DNA of 64,000 nt from the NCBI GenBank assembly GCA_947346365.1, contig CANAAV010000011.1, positions 1 to 64,000 on the forward strand, written 5' to 3'. Position numbers and translations under genes: made by a program. Below are positions 34,032-42,181 of this stretch, piece by piece (positions within the stretch are counted from its first letter, which is position 1; each line of letters starts with the position of its first letter). Source of the DNA: an uncultured Flavonifractor sp. Lineage in GTDB: Bacteria > Bacillota > Clostridia > Oscillospirales > Oscillospiraceae. The notes below the pieces were generated by a model that ran no database searches, had not been told where the DNA came from, and worked only from the letters and a program-made list of their open reading frames with translations.

Positions 34032-36263
34032 ATGAAGGTCATCCATCTGATCTCCGGCGGCGACAGCGGCGGGGCCAAAACCCATGTTCACACGCTGCTG
34101 CAAACCCTCTCCCAGCGGATTGACGTGACCATGGTATGCTTTATGGAGGGCCCCTTTTCCCAGGAGGCCCAGGCCATGGGCATTCACACGGTGGTTCTGC
34201 CTGGACGCAACCTGCTGCGCACGCTGTGCGTTCTTAAGCGCATGATTCTTGAGGGAGGCTACCAGATTATCCACTGCCACGGCTCTAAGGGCAACCTGAT
34301 GGGGGCCCTGCTCCGGCACAGCACAGGCCTGCCGGTGGTCACCACCGTCCACTCCGACTACCGGCTGGACTACCTGGGCCGCCCCCTCTCCCGGCTCACC
34401 TACGGCACCATCAATACAGTGGCTCTGCGTCTGCTGGACTACCGCATCGGCGTGTCCGACGCTATGACCGAACTGCTCGTCTCCCGAAAATTCGACCCAG
34501 ACAAGCTCTTTACGATCTACAACGGCCTGGACTTTACCCCCCGGCCTCCCGCTATGGAGCGGGCGGAATACCTGCGCGCCATGGGCCTGCAGGCCGATGA
34601 GACCTGCGTTATAGCCGGCATCACCGCCCGCTTAAATCCCGTCAAGGATGTCGCCACCCTGATTCGCGGCTTTGCCCTGGCCTGGCGGGAGTGCCCCAAC
34701 CTGCGCTTGATGGTCGCCGGGGACGGCGAGCAGATGGAGCAGCTCAAGGCCCTCACCCGGGAGCTGGGGGTGGAGCGGCAGGTGTGCTTCACCGGGTGGA
34801 TTCAGGACACCGACACCTTTTACCACGCCCTGGATATCAATACCCTCACCTCCCTGTCCGAAACCTTTCCTTATTCCCTTACCGAAGGGGCCCGGGCGGG
34901 CCTTCCCACCGTAGCCAGCCGGGTGGGCGGCGTGCCCTATCTGATTGAGCACGGGGTTCACGGCCTGCTGTTCGAGGCGGGGGACGCCCAGGGACTCTCC
35001 CGGTACCTGACCGCCCTGGCAAAGGACCCCGGACTCCGCCGCCGCCTGGGGCAGCGGCTTCAGCAGCGGGCCCGCGCGGAGTACTCCCTGGAGAGCACTT
35101 TAGAGCGGCAGTTGGCCATCTATGAGATTATCCTGCGCCGGCAGGCGCGCAAAACCGGCAGGCGGGACGGCGCGCTGGTCTGCGGCGCCTATGGGCGGGG
35201 CAATGCTGGAGACGACGCCATCTTAGAGGCCATTGTCACCGAGCTGCGGCAGATTGACCCGGACCTGCCCATCTGGGTCCTCTCCCGCCTGCCGGAGGAA
35301 ACCCGCCGCACCTACCGGGTCAACGCCATCTATACGTTCGCCTTTCCGCGCTTTCTCTGCCGCATGACGAAAACCCGGCTGTACATCAACGGCGGCGGTT
35401 CTCTCATGCAGGACGTGACCAGCCACCGGTCTTTGTGGTTTTACCTGTTCACGATCTCCGCCGCCAAGCTGCTGGGCAACAAAGTGCTCATGTACGGCTG
35501 CGGCATCGGTCCCATCAGCGCTCCCTCCAACCGCAGGCGGGCCGCCTGGGTCCTCCAGCGCCATGTAGACGCCATCACCCTGCGGGATACCCACTCCAGC
35601 GCCGAGCTGGAGGAGATGCAGGTTACCCGCCCGGAAATCATCCTGGCCGCCGATCCCACCGTTATCCTCCCCGCCGCTCCTGCCCAGGTGATCGACGGTC
35701 TGATGGAGCGGCTGGGACTAGACCCCCGGGGAAAATACATTGCCTTTACCCTGCGGCCTTGGCCGGGTTTTGAGGAAAAGGCCGCCCTGTTCGGCGCGGC
35801 GGCAGACTATGCCTACGAGACCTATGGCCTCACTCCGGTGTTTTTACCCATCGAGCCCCGGCTGGACGTCCAATCCGCCCGGTTGGCCGCCCGGCACATG
35901 AAGGCCCCCTGCCATGTTTTGGAGGAGACCGGCGGCTCTGATCACACCATCGGCCTGCTCTCCCGGATGCAGGTGGTGGTATCCATGCGCCTGCACGCCC
36001 TGGTATTTGCCGCCGGGCAGGGGGTGCCTCTGGTGGGCGTGGTGTATGACCAGAAAATCAGCTCCTTTTTGTCCTATATCGGGCAGGACCTGTTCACCGA
36101 GCTGGAACAAGTAACCCTTCCCATTCTCCAATCCCATATCGACGCCGCCTGCGCCCGTATCGGGGATACCGAGTTTCTCTCCAGCGGAGTGGAACGCCTG
36201 CGCCAGGTGGAGCGCCGCAATCAGGAGGCCGCCCGGCGGCTTCTGGAGCACAGCAAACAATGA
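34032..36263 (+). CDS. csaB: Glycosyltransferase (GT4) fused to CsaB-type pyruvyltransferase
   Basis: 743 residues. The start at 34032 begins MKVIHLISGGDSGGAKTHVHT; the frame is open further upstream, but that region is the promoter leader. Residues 1-375 are a GT-B enzyme, with PVVTTVHSDYRLDYLG, KLFTIYNGLD, and the donor segment SETFPYSLTEGARAGLPTVAS. Residues about 385-735 are a polysaccharide pyruvyltransferase: GAYGRGNAGDDAILEAIV, YINGGGSLMQDVTS, YGCGIGPIS and MRLHALVFAAGQGVPLVGV. CsaB adds ketal pyruvate to secondary cell-wall polymer, the ligand of SLH domains. Fusing it to a glycosyltransferase suggests sugar addition and pyruvylation occur in one complex. The SLH protein at 59218 is a fitting client. 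Confidence 0.9.
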   Translation: MKVIHLISGGDSGGAKTHVHTLLQTLSQRIDVTMVCFMEGPFSQEAQAMGIHTVVLPGRNLLRTLCVLKRMILEGGYQIIHCHGSKGNLMGALLRHSTGLPVVTTVHSDYRLDYLGRPLSRLTYGTINTVALRLLDYRIGVSDAMTELLVSRKFDPDKLFTIYNGLDFTPRPPAMERAEYLRAMGLQADETCVIAGITARLNPVKDVATLIRGFALAWRECPNLRLMVAGDGEQMEQLKALTRELGVERQVCFTGWIQDTDTFYHALDINTLTSLSETFPYSLTEGARAGLPTVASRVGGVPYLIEHGVHGLLFEAGDAQGLSRYLTALAKDPGLRRRLGQRLQQRARAEYSLESTLERQLAIYEIILRRQARKTGRRDGALVCGAYGRGNAGDDAILEAIVTELRQIDPDLPIWVLSRLPEETRRTYRVNAIYTFAFPRFLCRMTKTRLYINGGGSLMQDVTSHRSLWFYLFTISAAKLLGNKVLMYGCGIGPISAPSNRRRAAWVLQRHVDAITLRDTHSSAELEEMQVTRPEIILAADPTVILPAAPAQVIDGLMERLGLDPRGKYIAFTLRPWPGFEEKAALFGAAADYAYETYGLTPVFLPIEPRLDVQSARLAARHMKAPCHVLEETGGSDHTIGLLSRMQVVVSMRLHALVFAAGQGVPLVGVVYDQKISSFLSYIGQDLFTELEQVTLPILQSHIDAACARIGDTEFLSSGVERLRQVERRNQEAARRLLEHSKQ

Positions 36264-36275
36264 GGTGAACGCTTT

Positions 36276-37349
36276 TTGAAGCACTATATCTGCATTTCCC
36301 ATAGCCCCTGGCAAACCGTTCCCACCCGCACCCAGCAGCTGATGCTGCGGCTCAAGGGGGTCCATGTGCTTTTTTTCGAGCCGCCCGGCCCCGGCCGGCG
36401 CAGGCCCGGGCGGCAGCTGCGCCCCGGCCTGACGCTCTATACTCTCCCCCAGGAGGCCGAAGTGGAAGAGCGCCATCACTTTCTGTTCCGCCGCCGTTAC
36501 CTCCGCCTGGCCCGCTTTGTGACAGGGCGCATGGAACGCCACCGGTTCCGGGAACCGGTACTGTGGACCGACACGCCGGAGACCGTCCACCTGCTGGACA
36601 ACCTGCCCCACCGGGCTTTGGTCTATGACTGCCAGCGGGAGTGGTCTGAGCTGCCCCCCCGGTGGGAAAGCGATCTGGCTCTGGAGGCCGACGTGATATT
36701 CGCCGCTTCCCAGGGGCTGAGCGGACGCCTCTCTCCATACAGCGACAATATCGCCCTGCTGCCCAACGGTGCCAACTACCCCATGTTTGTCCAGGATACT
36801 CTGGAGTGTCCCCCCGCCCTGCGGGACCTGCACGGTCCGGTGCTGGGGTATGTGGGCACGCTCTGGCGGGATCTGGATCTCTCCCCCGCCCTTTTATGCG
36901 CCCAATATCTGCCCCGGTGCACCTTCGTCTTCCTGGGCCGGCGGGAGCGCAACCCCGCTCTCCCCGCTCTGCAGGCCCTGCCTAACGTGCGCTTTCTGGG
37001 GGAGTGCCCGCCGGGCGACGTCCCCGACTATCTCTCCCGCTTTGACGTATGCATGGACTTTATCCGGCTGTGGGAGCCGGGTAACGACGTGGTCCCCATT
37101 CACGTCTACGAGTACCTCTGTGCCGGGAAACCGGTGGTGGCTCTTTACCGCCGGGACCAGGTAGAACCCTTCCCCGACGTGGTCTACGCCGCCCATACGG
37201 CGCAGGAGTTCGCCCACCTGTGCCGCCGCGCCCTCTCGGAGCCGGGAGATTGGGTCCGGGACCGGCGCAGGGCCCACGGCGCCGAGGCCGCCTGGAGCCG
37301 CCGGGCGCAGGAGGTCGGGCACATTCTCTCCGCCATCGGGCTGTACTGA
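36276..37349 (+). CDS. TuaH-like glycosyltransferase
   Basis: 357 residues from a TTG start after TGAGGTGA. The opening HYICISHSPWQTVPTRTQQLM and the segment HRALVYDCQREWSELPP match TuaH-like GT-B enzymes of teichuronic-type polymers; the C-terminal donor region is PIHVYEYLCAGKPVVALY. It follows the GT-CsaB fusion after 12 bases, so it likely builds the same secondary cell-wall polymer. There is no signal peptide. The acceptor is unknown. Confidence 0.8.
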   Translation: MKHYICISHSPWQTVPTRTQQLMLRLKGVHVLFFEPPGPGRRRPGRQLRPGLTLYTLPQEAEVEERHHFLFRRRYLRLARFVTGRMERHRFREPVLWTDTPETVHLLDNLPHRALVYDCQREWSELPPRWESDLALEADVIFAASQGLSGRLSPYSDNIALLPNGANYPMFVQDTLECPPALRDLHGPVLGYVGTLWRDLDLSPALLCAQYLPRCTFVFLGRRERNPALPALQALPNVRFLGECPPGDVPDYLSRFDVCMDFIRLWEPGNDVVPIHVYEYLCAGKPVVALYRRDQVEPFPDVVYAAHTAQEFAHLCRRALSEPGDWVRDRRRAHGAEAAWSRRAQEVGHILSAIGLY

Positions 37350-37361
37350 AAGGAGCTCGGC

Positions 37362-37970
37362 ATGCAGCAAAACTTTTCCGCCATTCTGGAGGAGGGCCGC
37401 GAGGACGGCCTGATTCAGGGCGGCGTGTTCCAAAACCAGGAGCTGGAGGAGCTGGACTGTTCCGGATTGGATTTTAAGGAATGCGTATTCACCGGGTGCC
37501 TTTTTCGCCGCTGCGACTTCACCCGCGCTTCCTTCTACACGGTCCGCTTCTCCCGCTGCGCCATGTCCGGCTGTCCGCTGCCCCAGAGCTATTGGCACGG
37601 CTGCACTGTGGAAGCGTGCAAATGGGACGGCTGCGACCTGCGCCGCGCCCGCTATAAGCAGACGCGGCTGCACGACTGCCTGTTTCGCTACGCCAATTTC
37701 TCCGGCGCGGTTTTCCAAAACACGGCGTTAGACGCCTGTAATTGCGCGGGAGCCGCGCTGACTGAGCTGCGCTTGAAGCGCGCCGCCTTTTCCAAGGTCG
37801 ATCTGACCGGCGCAGACCTGTTCCGCACTTCTTTAAAGGGCATTGACTTGAGCAGCTGTACCATTGACCATATCGCCCTGTCCGAGACCTGCGCCGAACT
37901 GAAGGGCGCGGTGTTGGATGCCTCTCAGGCGCCGGTCGTAGCCCGGATTCTGGGCATCAAAATCCACTGA
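37362..37970 (+). CDS. Pentapeptide-repeat protein
   Basis: 202 residues after AAGGAGCTCGGC. Repeats of the A(D/N)LXX type run from about 25 to 180, such as LDCSGLDFKECVFTGCLFRRCDF and ADLFRTSLKGIDLSSCTIDH, with many Cys at the repeat centre instead of Ala. They would form a right-handed quadrilateral beta-helix. Some family members protect gyrase from quinolones or toxins (Qnr, McbG), but most have no known role. It is the last gene of the CsaB group. Confidence 0.8.
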   Translation: MQQNFSAILEEGREDGLIQGGVFQNQELEELDCSGLDFKECVFTGCLFRRCDFTRASFYTVRFSRCAMSGCPLPQSYWHGCTVEACKWDGCDLRRARYKQTRLHDCLFRYANFSGAVFQNTALDACNCAGAALTELRLKRAAFSKVDLTGADLFRTSLKGIDLSSCTIDHIALSETCAELKGAVLDASQAPVVARILGIKIH

Positions 37971-38007
37971 GCCGGTAATCCGTCTCCCCGGTTCAAACCA
38001 TAGATTC

Positions 38008-38172
38008 TAGGCCTTGTTTGAAAAATGGGAATATGCCCAAGGGCGAGGGATTTTTTCGGCTGGCAAGGGGCTTTGACGCAGGAATCCTGACGGATTTCAA
38101 GGAAAAACCCCGCCGTCCAAGCGGAAAAAGGCCCGTCATTTGGACGTGTTAACAATTTTCAAACAAGGCCTA
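38008..38172. mobile_element. MITE-like element with 17-bp perfect terminal inverted repeats
   Basis: TAGGCCTTGTTTGAAAA (38008-38024) and its exact reverse complement (38156-38172) bound 165 bases with no ORF. The interior is GC-rich and holds ATTTTTTCGGCTGG and internal complementary stretches. TA at the outer edges may be part of the inverted repeats or a target duplication. Size, perfect termini and lack of coding fit a non-autonomous transposon. No matching transposase is present in this window. Confidence 0.65.
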
Positions 38173-38222
38173 AACATGTCCGCCCCAAGTTCCACATAGA
38201 GTTTGGACAGGGGGGTGGGCTT

Positions 38223-39254
38223 ATGTTTTTATCCGGCGCCGGTTTTCTCCGGTGCGCCTTGGACAATCCGGTCCTCGGCCTGACCGCTGCGCTGGTGCTG
38301 GCGGTCATCCTAGTCAACGGCTGGACCGACGCGCCCAACGCCATTGCTACGGCGGTGACCACCGGCGTGCTTCCTTTCCAGCGGGCGGTGATTCTGGCGG
38401 CGGTATGCAACCTGCTGGGGGTGTGTTGCACGACTGCCGTCAGCGCTACGGTGGCACAGACGCTATATTCCATCGCCAGCTTCGGCGGCGGGCGGCAGGC
38501 GGCCCTGTCCGCCTTGTGCGCCGCCCTGTGCGCGATTGTAATTTGGGCAGTGCTGGCCTGGCGCTTCGGCGTACCCACCAGCGAAAGCCACGCCCTGGTG
38601 GCGGGGGTTACCGGCGCGGCCCTCTCCATGCCCGGCGGGCTGTCCAACGTGCGTCCCGAAGCCTGGGCCCGGGTGCTGCTGGGTCTGGCGCTGTCGGTGG
38701 GACTGGGATACTGGGGCGGGCGGGTTTCTGTCCGCCTGCTCCGCTGTGGCTCCGGGAGCGGCGGCTTTTTCCGCCGGGGACAGGCCGCCGGTGCGGCTGC
38801 CATGGCTTTTCTCCATGGAGCCCAGGATGGGCAGAAATTCATCGGTGTGTTTCTGCTGTCCTGTACCCTGGCCGCAGGCGGAGGCGGGCAGGGCGTCTTT
38901 ACCGTTCCGCTCTGGCTGATGATCCTCTGCGCGGCGGTGATGGCCCTGGGCACCCTCATCGGCGGGCGGAGAATCGTGGACACTGTGGGCCGCGGCATGG
39001 GGAGCCTCTCACCCCGGGAGGGCTTTGCCGCGGACCTGGGAGGCGCGGCTTGTTTGCTGCTGTGCACTCTGTTGGGCCTGCCGGTAAGCACGACCCACGC
39101 CAAGACGGCGGCCATCCTGGGGGTGGGCTCCGCCTGTGGCGGGCGGGCAGACCGGCAGGTCATGCGGGACATTGTCCTGACCTGGCTGTTGACCTTTCCA
39201 GGCTGCGGCCTCATGGGTTTTTTCCTCTCAAGGCTCTTTCGTTTGGCCTTGTAG
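38223..39254 (+). CDS. pit: PiT-family inorganic phosphate transporter
   Basis: 343 residues with about ten membrane segments. The PiT signatures are duplicated: VNGWTDAPNAIATAVTTG near residue 30 and GLPVSTTHAKTAAILGVG near 285; GVPTSESHALVAG also matches. The transporter imports phosphate, or metal phosphate, driven by cation gradients. No PhoU-like gene is adjacent. Its upstream neighbour is the MITE-like element, which ends only 50 bases before the start and could influence its transcription. Confidence 0.9.
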   Translation: MFLSGAGFLRCALDNPVLGLTAALVLAVILVNGWTDAPNAIATAVTTGVLPFQRAVILAAVCNLLGVCCTTAVSATVAQTLYSIASFGGGRQAALSALCAALCAIVIWAVLAWRFGVPTSESHALVAGVTGAALSMPGGLSNVRPEAWARVLLGLALSVGLGYWGGRVSVRLLRCGSGSGGFFRRGQAAGAAAMAFLHGAQDGQKFIGVFLLSCTLAAGGGGQGVFTVPLWLMILCAAVMALGTLIGGRRIVDTVGRGMGSLSPREGFAADLGGAACLLLCTLLGLPVSTTHAKTAAILGVGSACGGRADRQVMRDIVLTWLLTFPGCGLMGFFLSRLFRLAL

Positions 39255-39299
39255 TGTGGTATACTTTTCCTCAAACAATGACGAGAGGAAGCGTCTTAT

Positions 39300-39968
39300 A
39301 TGCAGTATCCCTATCAGAGCGTTATTTTTGATCTAGACGGCACTCTGCTGGACACTCTGGACGACCTGGCGGACAGCGTCAACTACGCCCTTGCCCTCAA
39401 CGGCCTTGCCACCCGGACCCGCAACGAGATCCGCCGTTTCGTGGGTAACGGCGTGGGGCGGCTGCTCCATCTGGCGGTCCCCGCGGGGACCGCCTCCACC
39501 CTGGAGGCCAAGTGTCTGGCGGACTTCCGGGCCCGCTACCTGGACAGTATGCAACGCAAGACCGCCCCCTATCCCGGCGTCCTGGCCCTGCTGGATGCGT
39601 TGAAAGCGCAGGCTATCCCCTGCGCGGTGGTCTCCAACAAGTTTGACGGAGCGGTCAAGGACTTGTGCCGGCACTATTTTGGCCAGCGTATCCCCGTCGC
39701 TATCGGAGAATCCCCGGATGTGGCCCGCAAGCCTGCCCCGGACACGGTTTTCCGGGCCCTGTCCCAGCTGGGCGCCCAGCGGGAAGGCGCGGTCTATGTG
39801 GGGGATTCCGATGTGGACCTTCAAACCGCTCAAAACGCCGGATTGCCCTGTATTTCGGTAAGCTGGGGGTTCCGCCCTCGGGAATTTCTGGAAGAGCTAG
39901 GGGCGCGGTGCATTGTGGACACGCCGGCCCAGCTGCAAACTCTGCTCACCGGCGCTCCAACACTGTAA
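39300..39968 (+). CDS. gph: HAD phosphatase, phosphoglycolate-phosphatase-like
   Basis: 222 residues after GAGAGGAAG. Motif I VIFDLDGTLLDTLDDLADSVN, cap segment RRFVGNGVGRLLHLA, motif II CAVVSNKFDGAVK, motif III ARKPAPDTVF, and motif IV YVGDSDVDLQTAQNAG. The combination NGV...LL in the cap and VGDSDVD is typical of Gph/PpaX. It removes phosphate from 2-phosphoglycolate or pyrophosphate-like substrates. Subfamily placement is good, exact substrate less so. Confidence 0.85.
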   Translation: MQYPYQSVIFDLDGTLLDTLDDLADSVNYALALNGLATRTRNEIRRFVGNGVGRLLHLAVPAGTASTLEAKCLADFRARYLDSMQRKTAPYPGVLALLDALKAQAIPCAVVSNKFDGAVKDLCRHYFGQRIPVAIGESPDVARKPAPDTVFRALSQLGAQREGAVYVGDSDVDLQTAQNAGLPCISVSWGFRPREFLEELGARCIVDTPAQLQTLLTGAPTL

Positions 39969-40074
39969 CGCGCCGCCGGCCTCGCCCCGTATACGCCCCC
40001 GGCAGCCATTCCCCCGGCACAACAAAAGCCCCGCGCCTTGGTGCCCTCCTGACAAGGGTATCTACAATTGGGGG

Positions 40075-40119
40075 AAGCCCCCCGGCAGGAATCACGCTGA
40101 GATTTCCTGCCGGGGGCTT
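40075..40119 (+). terminator. Hairpin terminator after the gph gene
   Basis: AAGCCCCCCGGCAGGAA (40075-40091) pairs with TTTCCTGCCGGGGGCTT (40103-40119) with one bulged C, followed by TCTCC. It overlaps the last codons of the recombinase remnant on minus. Confidence 0.6.
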
Positions 40120-41345
40120 TCTCCGTCTTGCGGAATATCCCCGCCGATGAAGCCGATGTCGCTGTAGTGGATTTCTATGGTCTGCATGGCATTCTTCGAC
40201 CACTTGGTGCTTTTCTCATGCACCACGATCTTTTGGATGAACAGCCGCAGCAGCTCCGGGGTCAACTCCGTGATGTCCGTGTACCGCTTGGCTTTGGCGA
40301 TGAAGCCACCGGTGCTGGAGACCGTATCCCGCAGCTTCTGGATGGCCGCTTCCTTTGCGGGAATCTCGGCCGCCAGTTTTTCCTGCTCCTCCGTGTAGCC
40401 CCCGGACAGCGTCTGGAACTGTTCCACCGAAATGCGGCCGAGAACCCGATCCTCGTAAAGCCTTTTGAAAATGGCGTCCAGTTGTGTCTCCCGCTTCCGC
40501 ATGGCGGTCAGCTCCCGCTCCAGCCTGCGGATTTCCCGCTGGATTTCAGCGGACTGTTTGCCGCCGATGTGCTCCGCGAACTCCCTGGTATGCTCCCTGG
40601 CCATCGCCGTCGCCCACCGCAGGTCCTCCAGGATCACCTCATCCAAGCACGCACTCCCGAATGTAATGGGCGGTGCAGACCTCCGCACCCTCTTTCTTGT
40701 AGGTGCGGCAGGTGAAGCTGTTCCAGGTGGGCTTCATCGTATGTGCCCGGTGCAGCACCATCGTTGACCCGCAGTCCGCGCACACCACCAGCCCGGAGTA
40801 CTTGTTCTGCTCGTTCATCTTGGTGGGGCGGCGCCGGTTCTGCCGCACCCGCTGGACGATGTCCCAAATCTCCTGAGTGACCAGGGCAGGGTGGGTCCCC
40901 TCGAACACCAAACATTCCTCTTTGGGATGCTCCACATGGCGCTTATCCTTGTAGGACTTCGTACTGAACCTCATGTTGATGGTATTGCCCAGATACAGCT
41001 CATTCTCCAGCATATTCGCAATCGTGCTGTCGCTCCAGTGAAAGGGCTTTTCCGTGTTCAGCGAGGTGTGACTGATCCCGAACTTCTGATAGGCATAGGT
41101 GCTGGGACAGATGTCACTCACGCCGTTAGCAGTGTCGATGTTATCCATAGATAGCGATGTACCGCACGTTTAGCCGGACAAAATCTTCTTCCAGCAGTTG
41201 GCCCACCACAAGGCGGTTGCGGCCCAGCCTGGAATGGTCTTTCACTACAAGATTTGCCACAAGACCCTGTTCAGCCAGTTCCATGATTTCCATGAAAGCC
41301 GGACGGGTGAACAGTAAGCCACTGTACCCAGGTCCGGCTTTGCAG
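40092..41345 (-). pseudogene. Decayed large serine recombinase
   Basis: Three fragments read in order on minus. The first (about 41345-41141) has the catalytic-domain end, PGYSGLLFTRPAFMEIM and VVKDHSRLGRNRL, but no N-terminus with the catalytic Ser. The second (41148-40639) has DNIDTANGVSDI joined directly to the recombinase domain; the stretch that normally lies between is missing. It continues with the zinc-ribbon region CADCGSTMVLHRAH and CRTYKKEGAEVC. The third (40688-40092) supplies the coiled-coil and C-terminus (LRLFIQKIVVHEKS). Two frameshifts, an internal deletion and a lost 5' end make it a dead remnant of an integrative element. No other element genes or attachment sites are seen. 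Confidence 0.85.
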
Positions 41346-41429
41346 GGCCGATCCATAGGCTTTTTCGTGCCCTCCCATTCCTGCGGCGGAGCGTCAGGAG
41401 ATTCTCCCTGCGTACCCGCCGTTCGTACA

Positions 41430-41464
41430 GGAAGGGCAGGCAGCCGACGGCTGCCTGCCCTTCC
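41430..41464. repeat. 17-bp perfect hairpin beside the recombinase remnant
   Basis: GGAAGGGCAGGCAGCCG (41430-41446) pairs with CGGCTGCCTGCCCTTCC (41448-41464) around one base. It lies where the recombinase 5' end has been lost. A second hairpin and a sequence shared with 47248-47300 follow immediately. Confidence 0.7.
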
Positions 41465-41471
41465 ACTGTCA

Positions 41472-41492
41472 AAAAACGGCAAAGCCGTTTTT
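41472..41492 (-). terminator. Terminator of the Lrp-family gene
   Basis: AAAAACGGC (41472-41480) pairs with GCCGTTTTT (41484-41492). On minus it follows the regulator's stop by about 60 bases and ends in T6. Confidence 0.7.
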
Positions 41493-41549
41493 AAGTAACC
41501 TGCGGCTTGAGGCGCGCAGGCTTTTCCACACCTGGCAGCGCCTGACGCC

Positions 41550-42035
41550 CTACAGGCGCACATTTTTTACGTCTTTGATCCGGGTCAGAATCACGTTTAC
41601 ATAGAGATCCTCCAGCCCCGGCAGCTTGTAGATCACATTTTTCAGCAAATCGTCCATCTCTTCTTCATTATTCAGTATGGCGTGCACATGAAATTTCGAA
41701 CTGCCCGTCACCTGATAAATCTTAGTAATATAGTGGTTGCGCATCAGCGAGCCAATCACATCATCATAGCTGGCGGGATTGATGGCAATTTCAAAATAAG
41801 CGGAAATTGTCCGGGATATCTTCTGGGGATTGATAATCACCGTATATTTTTCGATTACGCCCCGCTCCTCCAGCGCCAGCACACGGTTTTTCACCGCCAC
41901 ACGGGACAGGCCCACCGCCTCGCCAATATCCACATAGGACATCCGGGCATTTTCTGAGAGCAGCGTCAATATCTTGCGGTCAATCTCGTCCAGGTCATGG
42001 ATATTTTCTAAAAGCGTAGTATCCACAGCGCTCAT
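41550..42035 (-). CDS. Lrp/AsnC-family transcriptional regulator
   Basis: 161 residues. The N-terminal helix-turn-helix is LDEIDRKILTLLSENARMSYVDIGEAVGLSRVAVKNRV (about 15-52), and the C-terminal RAM/ligand domain contains YDDVIGSLMRNHYITKIYQVTG. It is transcribed away from the LctP-like permease gene, with 146 bases between starts. Such regulators usually act as octamers that bind amino acids or related effectors and control neighbouring transport or catabolic genes. The TTTCGAAA sites at 42148, 43708 and 43786 are candidate operators. Its exact effector is unknown. Confidence 0.9.
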   Translation of the reverse strand: MSAVDTTLLENIHDLDEIDRKILTLLSENARMSYVDIGEAVGLSRVAVKNRVLALEERGVIEKYTVIINPQKISRTISAYFEIAINPASYDDVIGSLMRNHYITKIYQVTGSSKFHVHAILNNEEEMDDLLKNVIYKLPGLEDLYVNVILTRIKDVKNVRL

Positions 42036-42104
42036 TCCTTTCCACTCATTTTTATAAGTGTACTTTTTTTTTTACAAAAAAGCAAGTAAATTTCAATAAT
42101 AATA

Positions 42105-42155
42105 TTGACACTTACATTTAAAAAGTTTAAACTGTTACTTACTTTCTTTTCGAAA
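42105..42155 (+). promoter_or_regulatory. Promoter and candidate operator of the LctP-like permease
   Basis: TTGACA (42105-42110), a 17-base spacer, TAAACT (42128-42133), then 14 bases to the palindrome TTTCGAAA (42148-42155). The amidohydrolase promoter at 43743-43793 has the same spacing throughout. Confidence 0.8.
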
Positions 42156-42181
42156 TTCATTGTAAATCGGAGTGACCTTTA

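Noticed and set aside
35844..36833. A 329-codon minus-strand frame
   Set aside because: It is a shadow of the CsaB domain and the TuaH-like gene.
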